Positions 1 through 11,800 of a DNA stretch of 35,244 nucleotides are shown here, piece after piece. Position numbers and translations under genes: made by a program. The first letter of the stretch is position 1. Every line of letters begins with the position of its first letter. Under the pieces are notes generated by a model. That model worked only from the letters and a program-made list of their open reading frames with translations, did no database searches and was not told where the DNA came from. Source of the stretch: Saccoglossus kowalevskii (Eukaryota > Hemichordata > Enteropneusta > Harrimaniidae); assembly GCF_000003605.2 (NCBI RefSeq), contig NW_003156235.1, positions 83,788-119,031 of the forward strand, in the 5' to 3' direction.

Positions 1-516
1 CAGTTTTTTTCTGACCCTCCCATGATCATAAAAACATTGAAACTATAACACTAGTTAAAATTATGGTATAAAATTTTGATCAAAACCACATTACACTGAC
101 AAAAAATTTCCACTTGATTATCGATTCACGCTGCCCCCGGTAATGGCGGCCGTGAGCGCGCCGCCTACGGCGAAGGGGTAATTCATCTGCTTCTCGGATT
201 CGTCTATATCTCGTCTTTTGTACGGGATTAAGTCAGGGGTAGCCTAACTCAATGCGGAAGTGACGTCGCGGCTAGGTATAACTTTATCAATGGAAACAAT
301 ATTATAAAGTATAACGTTCTCGCTAAAAATAGACAACTGCTTATTTTGTGTGCCATTTTCATGGACTTTTTACCCTCTCAAAAGTAAAATACACTACTAT
401 AATTTAGTACGGAAAATCATATATTAAAAAAACATACATAATTAGTAAACAGGTATACAGGTAGCAGTAACATTTTCGAACTAAATAAATAAAATATGAG
501 TGTTGGTATTTTACAG
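1..516. other. Presumed intron upstream of the first visible GTPase exon
   Basis: No coding exon can be recognised here. The stretch is AT-rich apart from a short GC-rich patch near 125-180. It ends in a good acceptor (TTTTACAG, to 516), so it is most simply the intron preceding the first visible IFI44-like exon. That exon starts in the middle of a codon, so at least one coding exon must lie further upstream. Confidence 0.5.
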
Positions 517-1963
517 ATGAAATTCGTCGATTGTGTAATGGTCAGAACATTGCTTTCTTTGGTGCTGTGGGACATGGCAAGTCGTCCAGTATTAATACCC
601 TGGCAGAGGTACAGTAGTTTCTCACATTGTTATAGCTGAAGAGAAAACACATTATTTTTCATATGTTATCACATACCCTACGCAGTTTTAGAGAAATTCG
701 AAACACACTGGTGTACTATAAGTCATTGAACAATTATATCAGGTGCCTTGTGGATTCAAACGTCGGGAAGTTACAGTGGTTTAAAGATAAGATAAGATAA
801 GATAAGAGCCATTTGTTGAATAATTAATAAAACCGGTATTCGTAGTCCGGTGAAATAACCATTATTTTCGCTATCCCCATTTATCCAATATAGCTATTAA
901 TACAAACTGTTGCTCTGTTGATCAGTGGGTCCACTGTCATATTAATGAAAAAAAACATATTGCAGGCGTTAGGTCATGGCGAGGTCACTGATACATGGGG
1001 TGCATCTGGCAGTGCAGGTACCCTTGTGGTGTCTCCTCACACCATTACGTTTGACCAGTCCTCAACTGTCACACTCGTCGATGTGCCGGGTAGTGGACTA
1101 CCACGAGTCAATACGCAGCACGGCTCAAACCAACTGAAAGACGTGATCGGATGGATTATGGATGGTAAGTTTCCCCAAAAGACGCCAACTGACTATTGGG
1201 AGCGTGGTGGGTTGAGTCCGTGGAAGAGCTACTTTCTGAAGCCTAAAGTCGGTCGAATTGACGCTGTGGTTATTATTATAAAGGCCACTGCCCAGGTGGA
1301 CAGGATGATTAACATCATTGTTTCCGAATCCAAGAACAGAGGTATGTATATACAAGAGTAATTATGAAGAGATCTGATTTAATATGCTTTAGAATAGTAC
1401 ATCAGTGTTCAAAGCGAGATGTACACACAGATACTTACGTCATCGAACTTAACCAGGGCCAAACAGATGTGATCCCATAGAACTATAACCAGAACCTGAA
1501 GTTGTTCGTAATAACATAAAATAACGTAACATAACCTCACCTCACCTCATCTCACAAAAATGATCCACTATAATCGTTCTTATTCACAAATACGTGTCAC
1601 ATTGTTATTACATTGCGTTTGACTAATACATATATCGTTATCTCACATATAGGTAATGGTATTCCTATACATACTATATTAACACACGTCGACCAACTAC
1701 GGGATAGAGGCGAGATAAAGAAAAAGGTGAAAGAAGTATCACGCTGTATTGGAGTGGAAGAAACGCGTATATATCCACTTTCAAATCGTGTCCGGGGCGG
1801 TGACTATCTCGTCGGAAATGACAGAGATACACATGTGTTATGTATGCTGGCCAAGTTATTAAGAACTGCAACACATTTTCAATCAAATGAAAACAGAAGT
1901 CCATTCATGAAGCGACGGGCGAATTGGGATTCTTGTAACACCCCTAAACGATTTAAACGATAA
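517..1963 (+). CDS. IFI44-like GTPase, 3'-terminal coding exons (5' partial)
   Basis: Three exons join in frame: 517-608, 966-1341 and 1653-1963 (stop TAA 1961-1963), giving about 260 residues. The donors are GTACAG and GTATGT; the acceptors end TTGCAG and ATATAG. The first exon carries a Walker A/G1 motif GAVGHGKSS, the second a G3-type LVDVPG, and the third a G4-type LTHVD. A helical C-terminus ends RFKR. Motif order and spacing, the THVD form of G4, and the following segment on a basic helix, an IYPLSN-like strand and a C-terminal LLRTATHF helix match the interferon-induced protein 44 family. Members bind GTP and in vertebrates are linked to interferon responses; invertebrate copies are often numerous and their function is inferred. 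The N-terminal part (often a TLDc domain in this family) is not visible. I am confident of the GTPase fold and fairly confident of the IFI44 assignment. Confidence 0.82.
784..807. repeat. (AAGAT)n pentanucleotide repeat
   Basis: Four to five tandem AAGAT/GATAA units lie in the first visible intron of the IFI44-like gene. It is a simple microsatellite with no other evident role. Confidence 0.85.
1511..1555. repeat. Low-complexity ATAAC/CTCAC repeat in intron
   Basis: Short imperfect repeats of AACATAA/ACGTAAC are followed by four CTCAC/CTCAT units inside the intron at 1342-1652 of the IFI44-like gene. It is simple sequence, not coding. Confidence 0.6.
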
Positions 1964-2407
1964 CACAGCGCAGACCTATCCTAACATGGACGTTATGGTT
2001 GAATGTATAACGTTTTCGTGGTATTTTGTATAGTGTTCGTCAGTCATATACAATACGCGCACAACGATCGCGCATATACATAAGGTGTCCCCAAACTACC
2101 AAATGAGGAAACAGACGACATATAATTTCATCTGGTAGAAGTTTGTGTTTTTGCAAGTACTAGAATTTGGTGTGAGCAACCTTTCTTTCTGAAATGTACT
2201 ACTATGTTGAAGGTGGTCGGCTGACCTGAATCTCGATCGTTATTCTTCGTACACGGTCGCGGTCTATCACAATTTAATGATGTACACGAGTGTTACAGCC
2301 AATTTACAATCGTTAGTGTGTAATCATGGTACAACCAGGAAACATTTATTAAATTATATTACAAACAGATATTAACAATTTTACCATTTTCAATTGATAT
2401 AACTACT

Positions 2408-2413
2408 AATAAA
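2408..2413 (+). terminator. Candidate polyadenylation signal AATAAA for the IFI44-like gene
   Basis: This is a canonical AATAAA on the gene strand downstream of the stop codon at 1963. It would give a 3'UTR of roughly 460 nt. In AT-rich DNA the hexamer is common by chance, so this is only a candidate. Confidence 0.3.
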
Positions 2414-2650
2414 AGAGTTAATACGAATTAAAATAGCGATGATAAGTACATACATCAGCTTGACTGATTAGAGCGTCCCGAATTCGTTACATTGAAAATT
2501 ATATTGGAAACAGTGCTTTCTAGTAACATGCAATTACTATGACCATGTATAATTCACTTAACCGGCAGAACATGCAATAATAATCAAAACAGCACAATTT
2601 AACCCCAAATTACAAAAAAATTGAAAATCACTACATGACTACGAAAAATG

Positions 2651-2800
2651 TTATCTCCCTTGTTGTTGGGAGCACTCAGGGATAATATTATCTTCCTTGT
2701 TGTTTCGACTATTCAGGGATAATACTTTTCTCCATGAACCGGTCATAACCTGAGAGATAATTTTATCCTACTCGCACGATACATAGATCCTTTCTATGAA
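2651..2800. repeat. Degenerate tandem repeat, about 37 bp unit
   Basis: Related units begin near 2651, 2688, 2726 and 2763. The first two are clearest: each opens with TTATCTCC/TTATCTTCC plus TTGTTGTT and closes with TCAGGGATAATA. The later units keep only the ends. Unit ends are mutually inverted (TTATC and GATAA). Confidence 0.5.
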
Positions 2801-4773
2801 CTTAATACTATTCCACTTGTCCCATGTATTGGACAATATAATCTCACCAGTGGTGGTCAGTACATGGACCATCGAAATAATATTATATCCGTAGGGGTGG
2901 CTAATACATAAACCAAATGAGACAATTTTATAAATAAATTAGCTTTGTTATAGGGAAAATCGATACTCAGGACAATTGAGATAAATTATCTTACCCAAAG
3001 TAGAGTAATATTTTGAACCAGTAAGATAACAAATGACTGGGCAATACTACACAACAATATATACACTGAACAGCTCTGTAGACTGTGCAATTTGATATTT
3101 TCTGTTTATATAGGTAGTTTATATACTAGGTAGGACGCATTTGGGTCTGCATGCATAAGTATTGCCATATATGTAAAAATAGTGAAACATGTCGAAATCG
3201 CCAAAAGTACTGCTTCAACAGGAGCGCTTTTCCACATTTTACTACATAGTTTGCCTAGCTATTTCCTTTGGAAAAGTTCCATGCAATTGTGAAATATTAA
3301 ATTCCTTTTTCAATTGATGCTCCCAATTATCTGCCATGAAACTCTAAACACTGAAGAACTATGGGGTTTTTGTGCGTTGTCGTTCAGAAAACAGAATATT
3401 GAATCAAACATACTAAGTGCTCCGACCTTCTCAATAAGCTAATTATATTAAATACATGTATTTATGAAACGTCACACTGTGTTATACACACTCAGCAGAA
3501 AAGTATTGTGTAGCGACTTTGTCTACTTTATATTTCAATTTGTGTACATTAGACTGGTGTCCTGCAGTACACTTAATACACTTTTATATATGCAATATAT
3601 TCTAGAGTTACCATCTAAGCATTACAATAATTAACCTATATCATAGCTTACAATATTACAATCAGTGTTGCAATCACACATTACACTACTACATTTGCAT
3701 ATGACTAGTGTATTCAGATTACACGTGCACAGTGTATACGTGAACCGTGCATCATCTGATTTGTCGTTACATGTATCTGTGCATGTAATTTTAATACTGC
3801 TACATGTAAACTGCCTTACTTGATATGAATTTATTATCCCATTATTGTATATTATTGTTTTTATGTTACATTTCATTTAATCACCATTCTGCTTACTTGA
3901 TGTATTGAATAAAGTATCATGATTATATTTCCATGTGTCTAGATATCGGGCACTGGTACAACTTGATAACTGGTTTCCAGTGAAGGGCTGGGTGAGATAT
4001 TTCACCGCTTGCTCATAACCTGTTATCATTAGGCTTATACGAAGTACTAGTCTGAAATCGAGTCAGTGATTGGAACTAATTACAGATATAAACTTTGCTG
4101 ACGGACTGTTATTTCTAACGATTTGATATGGGTAGTCTCCCAATATGGCGGACAATTAATCAAGTATATTATGACGTGTTAAATACTTCGTGTGGCTACA
4201 TGGGTGGAATATGTGGAGGCCACGCCTCAAGATCTTAAACTTCCATGTAAGATACGGTGTTTTGGAGAGTGAAGTCTTGATGAGTCTCCACGAGGCGACT
4301 GAGACTAGAGGTTGACACGAATTTCATCTGTGTGTGTCTTTGCTTGGTTGAAAGGTTTGTGAACGTGACGATCCCGGATATCTGACGTAACGTTAAGAAC
4401 ACGAGAATTAAACCGTCATAATCTATGAAAGACCTTTGCTCACTTTCATCATTTGGTAATCTGGTTGTGCAATACAATCACTTTTATGAATATCAATGAG
4501 GTCACATGAGCATTCAGTCATACTCAATTATACAACTCATTATTAGTCTGTATCTACATATTTGTATGGTCACATCGGCTATTACAATACCAGCCACCTT
4601 AATGAATATTTATTATTTAACATGACTCCGGTCAATTTTAACCCTTTCTTGCAAGCCACAGTATGTTTTTTATTTCTTCTATACCATACAAACAACCTAT
4701 AACTCCGCTGGCATGCTTGGGAGTTACAGCCGGGTCAGAAATTACTCATAATTTGTAACAAATCAACCATGGT

Positions 4774-4940
4774 TTAAAGCGGAGAGGTTGTCATATGCGC
4801 ATTCGCGGGAATTGAGTCCAAAGCAACAATAACAATGCATTATATAATAACGTAAAGGCTCAAGGGTAGACGCTTGTTTGTAAACAACGACACGCTATGG
4901 CTGTTTGCCGCTCGCGAAGGTGACTACTCCTCCGCTTTAA
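4774..4940. mobile_element. TTAA-flanked MITE, copy 1 (piggyBac-like target site)
   Basis: A 167-bp element begins TTAAAGCGGAGAGGTTGTCA and ends in the inverted counterpart GACTACTCCTCCGCTTTAA. It carries no coding sequence. Its interior (GGCTCAAGGGTAGACGCTTG, then GTAAACAACGACACGCTATGG) matches copies at 18544-18708 (reverse orientation) and 26623-26772 (same orientation). The TTAA at both ends is the target duplication typical of piggyBac-type transposases. No autonomous partner is visible in the window. Confidence 0.75.
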
Positions 4941-5238
4941 CAAACGCAGAGAAACAGTCGACAATGTTCAATGACTGTTTTTATTTACGTCACACTATAA
5001 TGCTTTCTGTTTAACGGAAGTTACAATAGAGGGTCTATGCTACAAAGGAAAGTGTTACATAACGTCAATAATCCAAAATGCGCTGTATAACTATAGGCTT
5101 TCTTACTTTGATTGGCGCAATTAGAGGCTGCTGCAAAAGATGTGGTAAACAACGATGACCACGCAGTATTTTTGTCTTCTTCTTCAAAACCATTAAACCA
5201 AATGCTTTCATATTTGCAACATAGATTCTTGGGGTAGT

Positions 5239-5367
5239 CCTCTGTTAGATTTGTCCATTTCGTGATGATATCTTCTATTCTCCAATTTTGATAAATATTT
5301 TTTTCATTTTTTTGTAAAAAGTGATATTTTTGACTTCTGGTTGAAAACCGCTAGTCTGATTGCTTTG

Positions 5368-5427
<60 letters not shown>

Positions 5428-5573
5428 TACTACATATGAACCTCTCTCTCAGATTTGTTCATTTCGTGATGACATCTTTAATTCTCTAATTTTGATAAAT
5501 ATGTTTGTAATTTTTGGTAAATTGGATATTTTCGACTTCTTGTTAAAAACGCAAGTCTGATTGCTTTGATACT
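5239..5573. repeat. Direct duplication of about 134 bp flanking an (AT)n tract
   Basis: The segment at 5239-5372 recurs imperfectly at 5441-5573. Shared blocks in the same order include CATTTCGTGATGA, AATTTTGATAAATAT, TTTTGACTTCT/TTTCGACTTCT and GTCTGATTGCTTTGATA. The two copies are separated mainly by the (AT)n run at 5371-5425. No coding potential is evident. Confidence 0.8.
5371..5425. repeat. (AT)n dinucleotide microsatellite
   Basis: About 27 uninterrupted AT units sit between two copies of the flanking direct repeat. Confidence 0.97.
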
Positions 5574-6960
5574 ATACATATTGTTTAATTGAAATGTGCA
5601 TTGCTAACAGCGGAGCTATCTCAGCACAGATGTTGTTATTGTTTCTTTTATTAAGGAACCTATATTAAAAAAAATAAACATCGTGCTGCTTCATATATTG
5701 TGTACATTTATACAGTCGGCTATAAACAGAATAGTCACGCCTTTATTAAAACATATATCTACTCGAATCGTGTATTTCCCGTCACATATCAGGTCACGTG
5801 TTTTACGCTGTGAATTTAGTATGAAATAAAAACTACGCTTGACCAGTGTGTTTCAAAGGTCACTGATCTCAGTGGAAATATAAATTGCTGTCTGTGTTCA
5901 ATGAAGCAAATCATTTATCTTGTAATAATATCTTCGGTAATGTATCTCCAAAATCCTATGGGAATACTAGACTGGGTTTCAAAACCAACTCATGGAGAGA
6001 GTTTTTGCACAGTCTGATACACATTTGCAAACCTACCAATAAAATCTTTACAGAAAACAAGATGTCAGAAAATCAATATAAGCACTTCTATGAATTGGGT
6101 GCCAAACTTTGATCAAGATCTGAAGCTAATAGAAAATCTGTTTTAGTCAAAAGTTATCAAATTAAAAACAATACATAAAAAATGCTTGAAAAGCAAAACG
6201 TTGCATCCACATTTTGAAAAGAAAATTGTACTAAAAAAATAGGTATTCTGTATTTGACAAACAGTTCATTCGACAAATGAAAATTCACAGGAATTTGTTT
6301 CAGCTATTAGAACAGAATGATAGAGCTTTTATAATAGTAATTTAAAAACGCACTTTAAAAACGAAGATTGCAGTGTTTGAAGATGTAGATACTGCTGACT
6401 TCTCTCTCCACTGGACACCAACTAACTGTTGATTTGCATTACAAAGCAGAGCTCGCAACATGATAGCTATTTATAGTTTACTTTTCATATAATACAGTAG
6501 TCACACAATGAATATAATAAGGCAGTTCATATTTGTCCCAGTGAATCATTATTTTTTGTTAGACACCTGTACAAAATACATGGGAAAAGCCACCTGGTAT
6601 CTTGCATGGTTTATGAATATATATTCACGTCTCATTGCAGCACCTTTTTTCTGAGATGAGGTATTTGTATTTATACTAAAAAAATCTGAATTACTTTGAA
6701 TACAGCTGGAAATTATGTCCCTTAAAGTAATTAAACAAATTAGGCACCAATGTTTTTGTAAGATATTTTGCATCACGGACATTCGGTAAACTGCTTTCCC
6801 ATTGTTGTTTCAACCCTAAAACTTGTTTGTATTCAAAATTAATTATGACAATGCATATTCATATTGAAACAAACTATGATAAGGGGAATAATATTATATA
6901 ACAAAGGGCAAGGTCACCAGAGTTCAACTATGTTTTTAAGTGGCATTATTATTATTATTT

Positions 6961-7228
6961 ACAAGCCACCATTCACAAGCACATTATTTGCGAAAGAATC
7001 TTTCCAGCTGTTTTGTTTACACGCGTCATCGACCCAGTATGCAAATCAGATTACATCGTACAAGCCACCATATCCTGCTATGTTTTCATGCGTCATCGAC
7101 CTAATAGACAACTAAGATTACACTGTACATTCAACCATAGACAAACACATTATTAGCGATAGGATCTTACCAGCTGTTATGTTTACATGCGTCACCGATC
7201 TAGTATGCAAATTAAATTGCGTCCTTCA
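6961..7228. repeat. Imperfect tandem repeat, three units, middle unit shortened
   Basis: Unit 1 (6961-7059) and unit 3 (about 7129-7228) are about 100 bp. They share a start (ACAAGCCACCA / TCAACCATAGA), ACATTATTTGCGA / ACATTATTAGCGA, CCAGCTGTT, GTTTACACGCGTCATCGA / GTTTACATGCGTCACCGA and AGTATGCAAATTA-type ends. Unit 2 (7060-7128) keeps the start, the GCGTCATCGACCTA block and the end, but lacks the middle third. Confidence 0.7.
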
Positions 7229-8461
7229 ATCCATCGTCATAGACAAAGATTGCCAGCAAATTATATGTAAATATAAAGCCTCTTGTATATTTGTGGGAGA
7301 TATCCAACGCAGGTCTTCTTGATTCAAGCAGCATATTATACTAGGAAATTTTACTAGACATGTTTGTTTGATTTCGTTCAATTTAGTGGGTTCTAAAATG
7401 TATTTTCATCGTTGCAATTGTGTATGCTGACATCAATCCTGTGTCTCGACGTAACATGGGGTTAATGAATTCAAATCATATGATATGGTAATAATGTATA
7501 TGATGCTATACATTGTGGAAACTAAGCTAAAATAATATTGTACGCAATTATTGACAACTCCGAACAACGATCTTTACATTCATGATTACGTATGAGTTGT
7601 TGATGTTTTTTTGCTATTTTTTTCCTTTTTTTAATAACCCCAGGGTGCAAAAATTGTAAACACAGTGTACCTTGTCGTATATTTGTGATAAGTGCATTTT
7701 GTATGTACGTGTGCTCCCCACTTTCAGCCCGTTTAATATAATTTACGAACATCCCCTTTTGGTTGGTTGTAAATCAAGTTCCAAGGAGTAAACTCTGTAA
7801 AAAGTATTGGAATAAAATTAAGAGGCTATTACCATGTTGACATATAAAAAAATCAACAACTTGAAAGTTATGTATGTATTGCCCAATTTCAAGTTTAATA
7901 GATAGTTTTTTCATCATTAAATAAAATCGAAATGTACACACTTCACGCATATTTTGTTTATCGAGCGCGAACCATGTTTTTATTTTGAATATTCAATTTC
8001 ACGACTTGTTTTCTCGTGAAGGGTCCGGGGTTCACCATAATAATGGTATTGTATATTGTTCTCTCATCATACGAAACAAAATCATGGAACGAGGCTGTGA
8101 AACTTTATGTGAGACTTCAACCTACTTATGCATATTTTTTTTTTCCATTGAGCTATTTTAGTGTGGGCTTTGCCAGCTGTGTCAGCATATTTTGACAATG
8201 TCGGCGATAATCTGTATCCTGTCTGATCCTGCCTGTATGATGATATATTTTGTCAATGCTATCATTCCTTGCAACATGTCGTGGTGTTCACATGAATATT
8301 ATCATAAACCAAATAAATAATTTGAATAATTTGTACAAAAATAAATACTCGTTTAAAAAAGAGTGAACAACTCAAATTAGTTGGTAAGTTTGAATAGTGC
8401 TACTTACTGCCTTCCAATATTACCAACTTATGCTCCTTATTGTGTATAATACAATTTATTC

Positions 8462-8489
8462 ATTGATTGATTGATTGATTGATTGATTG
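8462..8489. repeat. (ATTG)n tetranucleotide microsatellite
   Basis: Six to seven perfect ATTG/GATT units lie about 50 bp upstream of the first inferred exon of the protease gene. Confidence 0.95.
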
Positions 8490-8540
8490 CACAAATTGAT
8501 ACTGATAACCCATATTAGATAACGTGTGTCCACATTGCAG

Positions 8541-8867
8541 CTAGGATCTGGTATACATTCGTTAGTTTTACTGCAGGTTTACCAGTACACAACACAGGTA
8601 AGTCTTTTTCATGAGATGCACATTTTGCGGCAGTTCATCATGAAATACTTTCTAAGCACGGATATAAACGATGCTCAGATATTCCCTGTATTCGACATTG
8701 TTGTCTTAAAATGTGATTTGATAATACACATATTTTGTGATGTGTTTTTTTCGCTTTTTGCGAAATTAACTGCTGCTGTAAAGCACAAATATTATTCTTT
8801 TCTTTGCAGAGAACTAGAACAACTTGGTGTTTGAATACAAGTTGATTATTTCAAAATCAATACCATC
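8541..8867 (+). other. Inferred 5'UTR exons of the protease gene (8541-8597 and 8810-8867)
   Basis: A strong donor (CACAG|GTAAGT, at 8598) pairs with a strong acceptor (TCTTTGCAG, ending 8809), removing a 212-bp intron. The second piece runs into the ATG at 8868. The spliced leader contains no upstream ATG, which supports it as untranslated. The left limit is uncertain: an acceptor-like CACATTGCAG ends at 8540, so the left piece may be a first exon or another internal one. Confidence 0.45.
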
Positions 8868-11800
8868 ATGCGAATCTTCGTATTGTTCGTTGTGGTTGCC
8901 GTGGCTAATGCTGCATATCTCGTTCCTCTTCTGAAGAATAGTGAGCCTATAAAAAACAGCTACATCTTGAAAGTCAAGGTAATATATACGGTTGACACAA
9001 ATGGCCACCAAAATCTCGTCGAGAGCGAGAAATCCACGAGACTTGTTTTTGCTCTTGAAATTGTGTTCATTCTGTCCCGTCATCGTGACACTTCTTCTAC
9101 GGTAATAAACAAATCTCGTGGTGCTCTAGGTATCAACAAGATCACATCGGTCATTTTTGCCTAGGATTCATTCTTCTTCTTTTACTCTAGACAATATTAT
9201 CTCGCAGCGACTGATAAAATATGACAAAATGTATCCGTGATTCACACGTTTTCTGAAAGTTAGTCAGAGAATTCAATGCTACTTTAACATCATATACATC
9301 ACATGTAAGCTATAATATAAGCGAATACGGTAGCGCATGCGCCCTACGAATCTAGGGGATTACCTGGAGGCCAATTTGCTATATTTTTTCACAATTCAAA
9401 CAAAACTGTTGTCATTAATGTTGGAATAAAAAAATAACAGACGACAAAAAACTCGTAGAAAGCTTAACATAAGTTAATTTTGCCATTTCCCCGGTTTACT
9501 ATCTCAGTAACGTACATTTCAGTAACGTAATTGTTTTTTTTACCACTTACTATGCCGTACTTATATGCCGAATAGCCAACAAAATGTTTGGCGATACTGT
9601 TTTGCAGATTTCTGAGCGTGCTTTTTTCTTTCTACACCCGGTACGCATTTGCTGTTATTCGTAAACATTATATTTGTACTGTAACGTACAATGATTTTTT
9701 TCAGAACAAAGTATTAACTTATTCTAGCGTTGGATAGTAACGTACATGCTATTTTTAGGGGTGAAAAACTTGTTTGTTGACAGGATTTTACGACATATCA
9801 AATACACATGTATATGTATAAGCCTCGACTGATATTATGTCACATACGACCCCCCGTGCAAGGGCAGTATCTTTTTTACATAATTTCCTGGTCGGAGAAT
9901 CCAAATGATTACTTAATAAACTAACTTTAACAAGATCGTTCTTTAAATCAGAAGATAATTCTTTGTTCATTCTGATACTATAGTACATAGTGTGAAGCAA
10001 AATATAGAATAACCACACCTTTAATAATAATCAAGATAATGTTAATACATGTATTATTTTCCAGGACTCAGTGGACCTTGATGATGTCGCTCCCAAGCTA
10101 GCTAAACTTCGCATTGAAGTACAATGGAAATATGTTACATTGAAAGGTTTTGCTGTACGGGCTCAGGAAACGGATCTACATGCGGTATGTTTAATGCTAA
10201 CATTGCCTGTTTTTCAAATATTCATTCAATCGCTATCGCAATAATCGCATTCTAAAATTGCATTCATGTTTTATCCCAGCTACGAACTATGAGTGAATTT
10301 GAATATATTGAGGAAGATGGAGTTGTAAGAGCAAATATTGAATGGGGATGTGATCGCATTGATCAGAGAGACCTTCCCCTCGATGACATCATGAATTTGT
10401 ATCGTAAGTTAAATCATCATTGCGTGTATTCATTGAGTTGTTACACGTGATTCACTTCCCAGCATGGGTCTTAGTGGTTAATTATTTGAAACTGGAAGCC
10501 GCAGTAATTTGATTTTCTGCAAATGAGATGACAGTAGTTTTATTCAAATTTTCCCCATTCTTTAACAATATTATTCTCTTCATCCTCAACATTTTTGTTT
10601 TTCTAAAATCCTATAATTAGTTTTCTGTAGTATTTAGAGTATCTGACTCATGGTTGTAAAATTAAATGACATTAATATTCACTTCTCTTACATAGACGAT
10701 GGCTCAGGAGCTCATGTGTACATAATCGATACAGGTCTACGTCACAGCCATGTTGAATTTGAGCCAAACCGTGCATCTTTCCACTTTGACTATGAAACCA
10801 GGGGTGACGTGGCAAGTGCTTTTAATTTTTTTTTAGTATAAGGCCAGACTTTTATTATCCCTTGTTTCGCGAACCCGCCGAATGAACAGGAGCCGAAAAT
10901 GAAATAACAAATATTTTTTTTTATTTCAGTGTAATTTCTCGCGCTTGCCAACTTGTAAGCGCAAAAAAATGCTAAAAAAATATTATTTTTATATTTATTT
11001 TTGTACCACCCGCCGCATAACAAATCCAAGTTGCATTTTCGTGGGAGTATCATGATCAAAGTACCGAAGTCTCGCGCAGATGAGAAACAAGGTTATACAT
11101 GGAATAAAATGTTATTTCATTTCTTCCCTTCGATCAATGATCTCACTTATAATTCTTTGAGAATCACACAAATCTAATGGGAAAAAAAGAATTAATTTTA
11201 TTTTTTTTCGCCCTCCTCAAAAAAATTGCCTTATAAAAACTCGAGAAACAAGGTTCTTTAGGGGCCCCCGTTGTCATAATTTAGGTTTTTAGAGAAACAG
11301 GGTGAATATTATAGAGGATATTGGGACAATCATCACATACATTCTTCTACATAACTGAATATTTTTATAATTTTTTGCAATTTTCCATTTACTGTGAGAT
11401 GTCACATAATGCGTGAAAGGGGCAGATAAAATGTCTGCCGCAAAAATCGAACGATTGGATTGTGAATTTGATTTTTTTATAGCTCAATATCAAAATGCAG
11501 ATGTTTGTTATACTTATTTCATTAAATTAAAAATTGACCACCACCAAATTTATTATTAAGCAAGGCAATAACACCAAAATACATTCGGGTTTGTTTCACG
11601 CGATAGTTCAATCTCAATCATGACGTTATACAGTATATGTCTTTTATTTATCCTGTTTTTACATTCGATTTCTCGTATAACGCGCGATCTCGCAGTGAAC
11701 GAGAATTGATTTTTTGGGATTACGTGTTGATACTGTTTTCACTTGGACAGAAATTATTTAACGTTAGCGAACAGAAACTTTTGGATAATTTGGATAAATA

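Larger units (their letters stand above)
1964..4773. other. Intergenic region after the IFI44-like gene
   Basis: No supported gene is visible. The open frames are short, AT-rich and without motifs. The first 450 bases probably hold the 3'UTR of the IFI44-like gene. A degenerate 37-bp tandem repeat lies near 2651-2800. Confidence 0.6.
4941..8461. other. Intergenic region upstream of the protease gene
   Basis: No supported gene is visible. Contents recognised are a direct duplication around an (AT)n tract at 5239-5573 and a three-unit tandem repeat at 6961-7228. A 75-residue open frame at 5885-6112 has no family signature. Confidence 0.55.

Noticed and set aside
5885..6112. 75-residue frame that could be an old retroelement fragment
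   Set aside because: No reverse transcriptase, integrase or other motif is visible, and the downstream sequence is full of stops.
8526..8834. 102-residue frame just upstream of the protease start
   Set aside because: It spans a strong donor at 8598 and a strong acceptor at 8809, so it reads through the inferred 5'UTR intron. It has no motif.
10840..11280. Shared words (AAACAAGG, CTTATA) at both ends of a stretch in protease intron 4, suggesting a transposon
   Set aside because: The words are not in mirrored order, so they do not form terminal inverted repeats, and no target duplication is seen.
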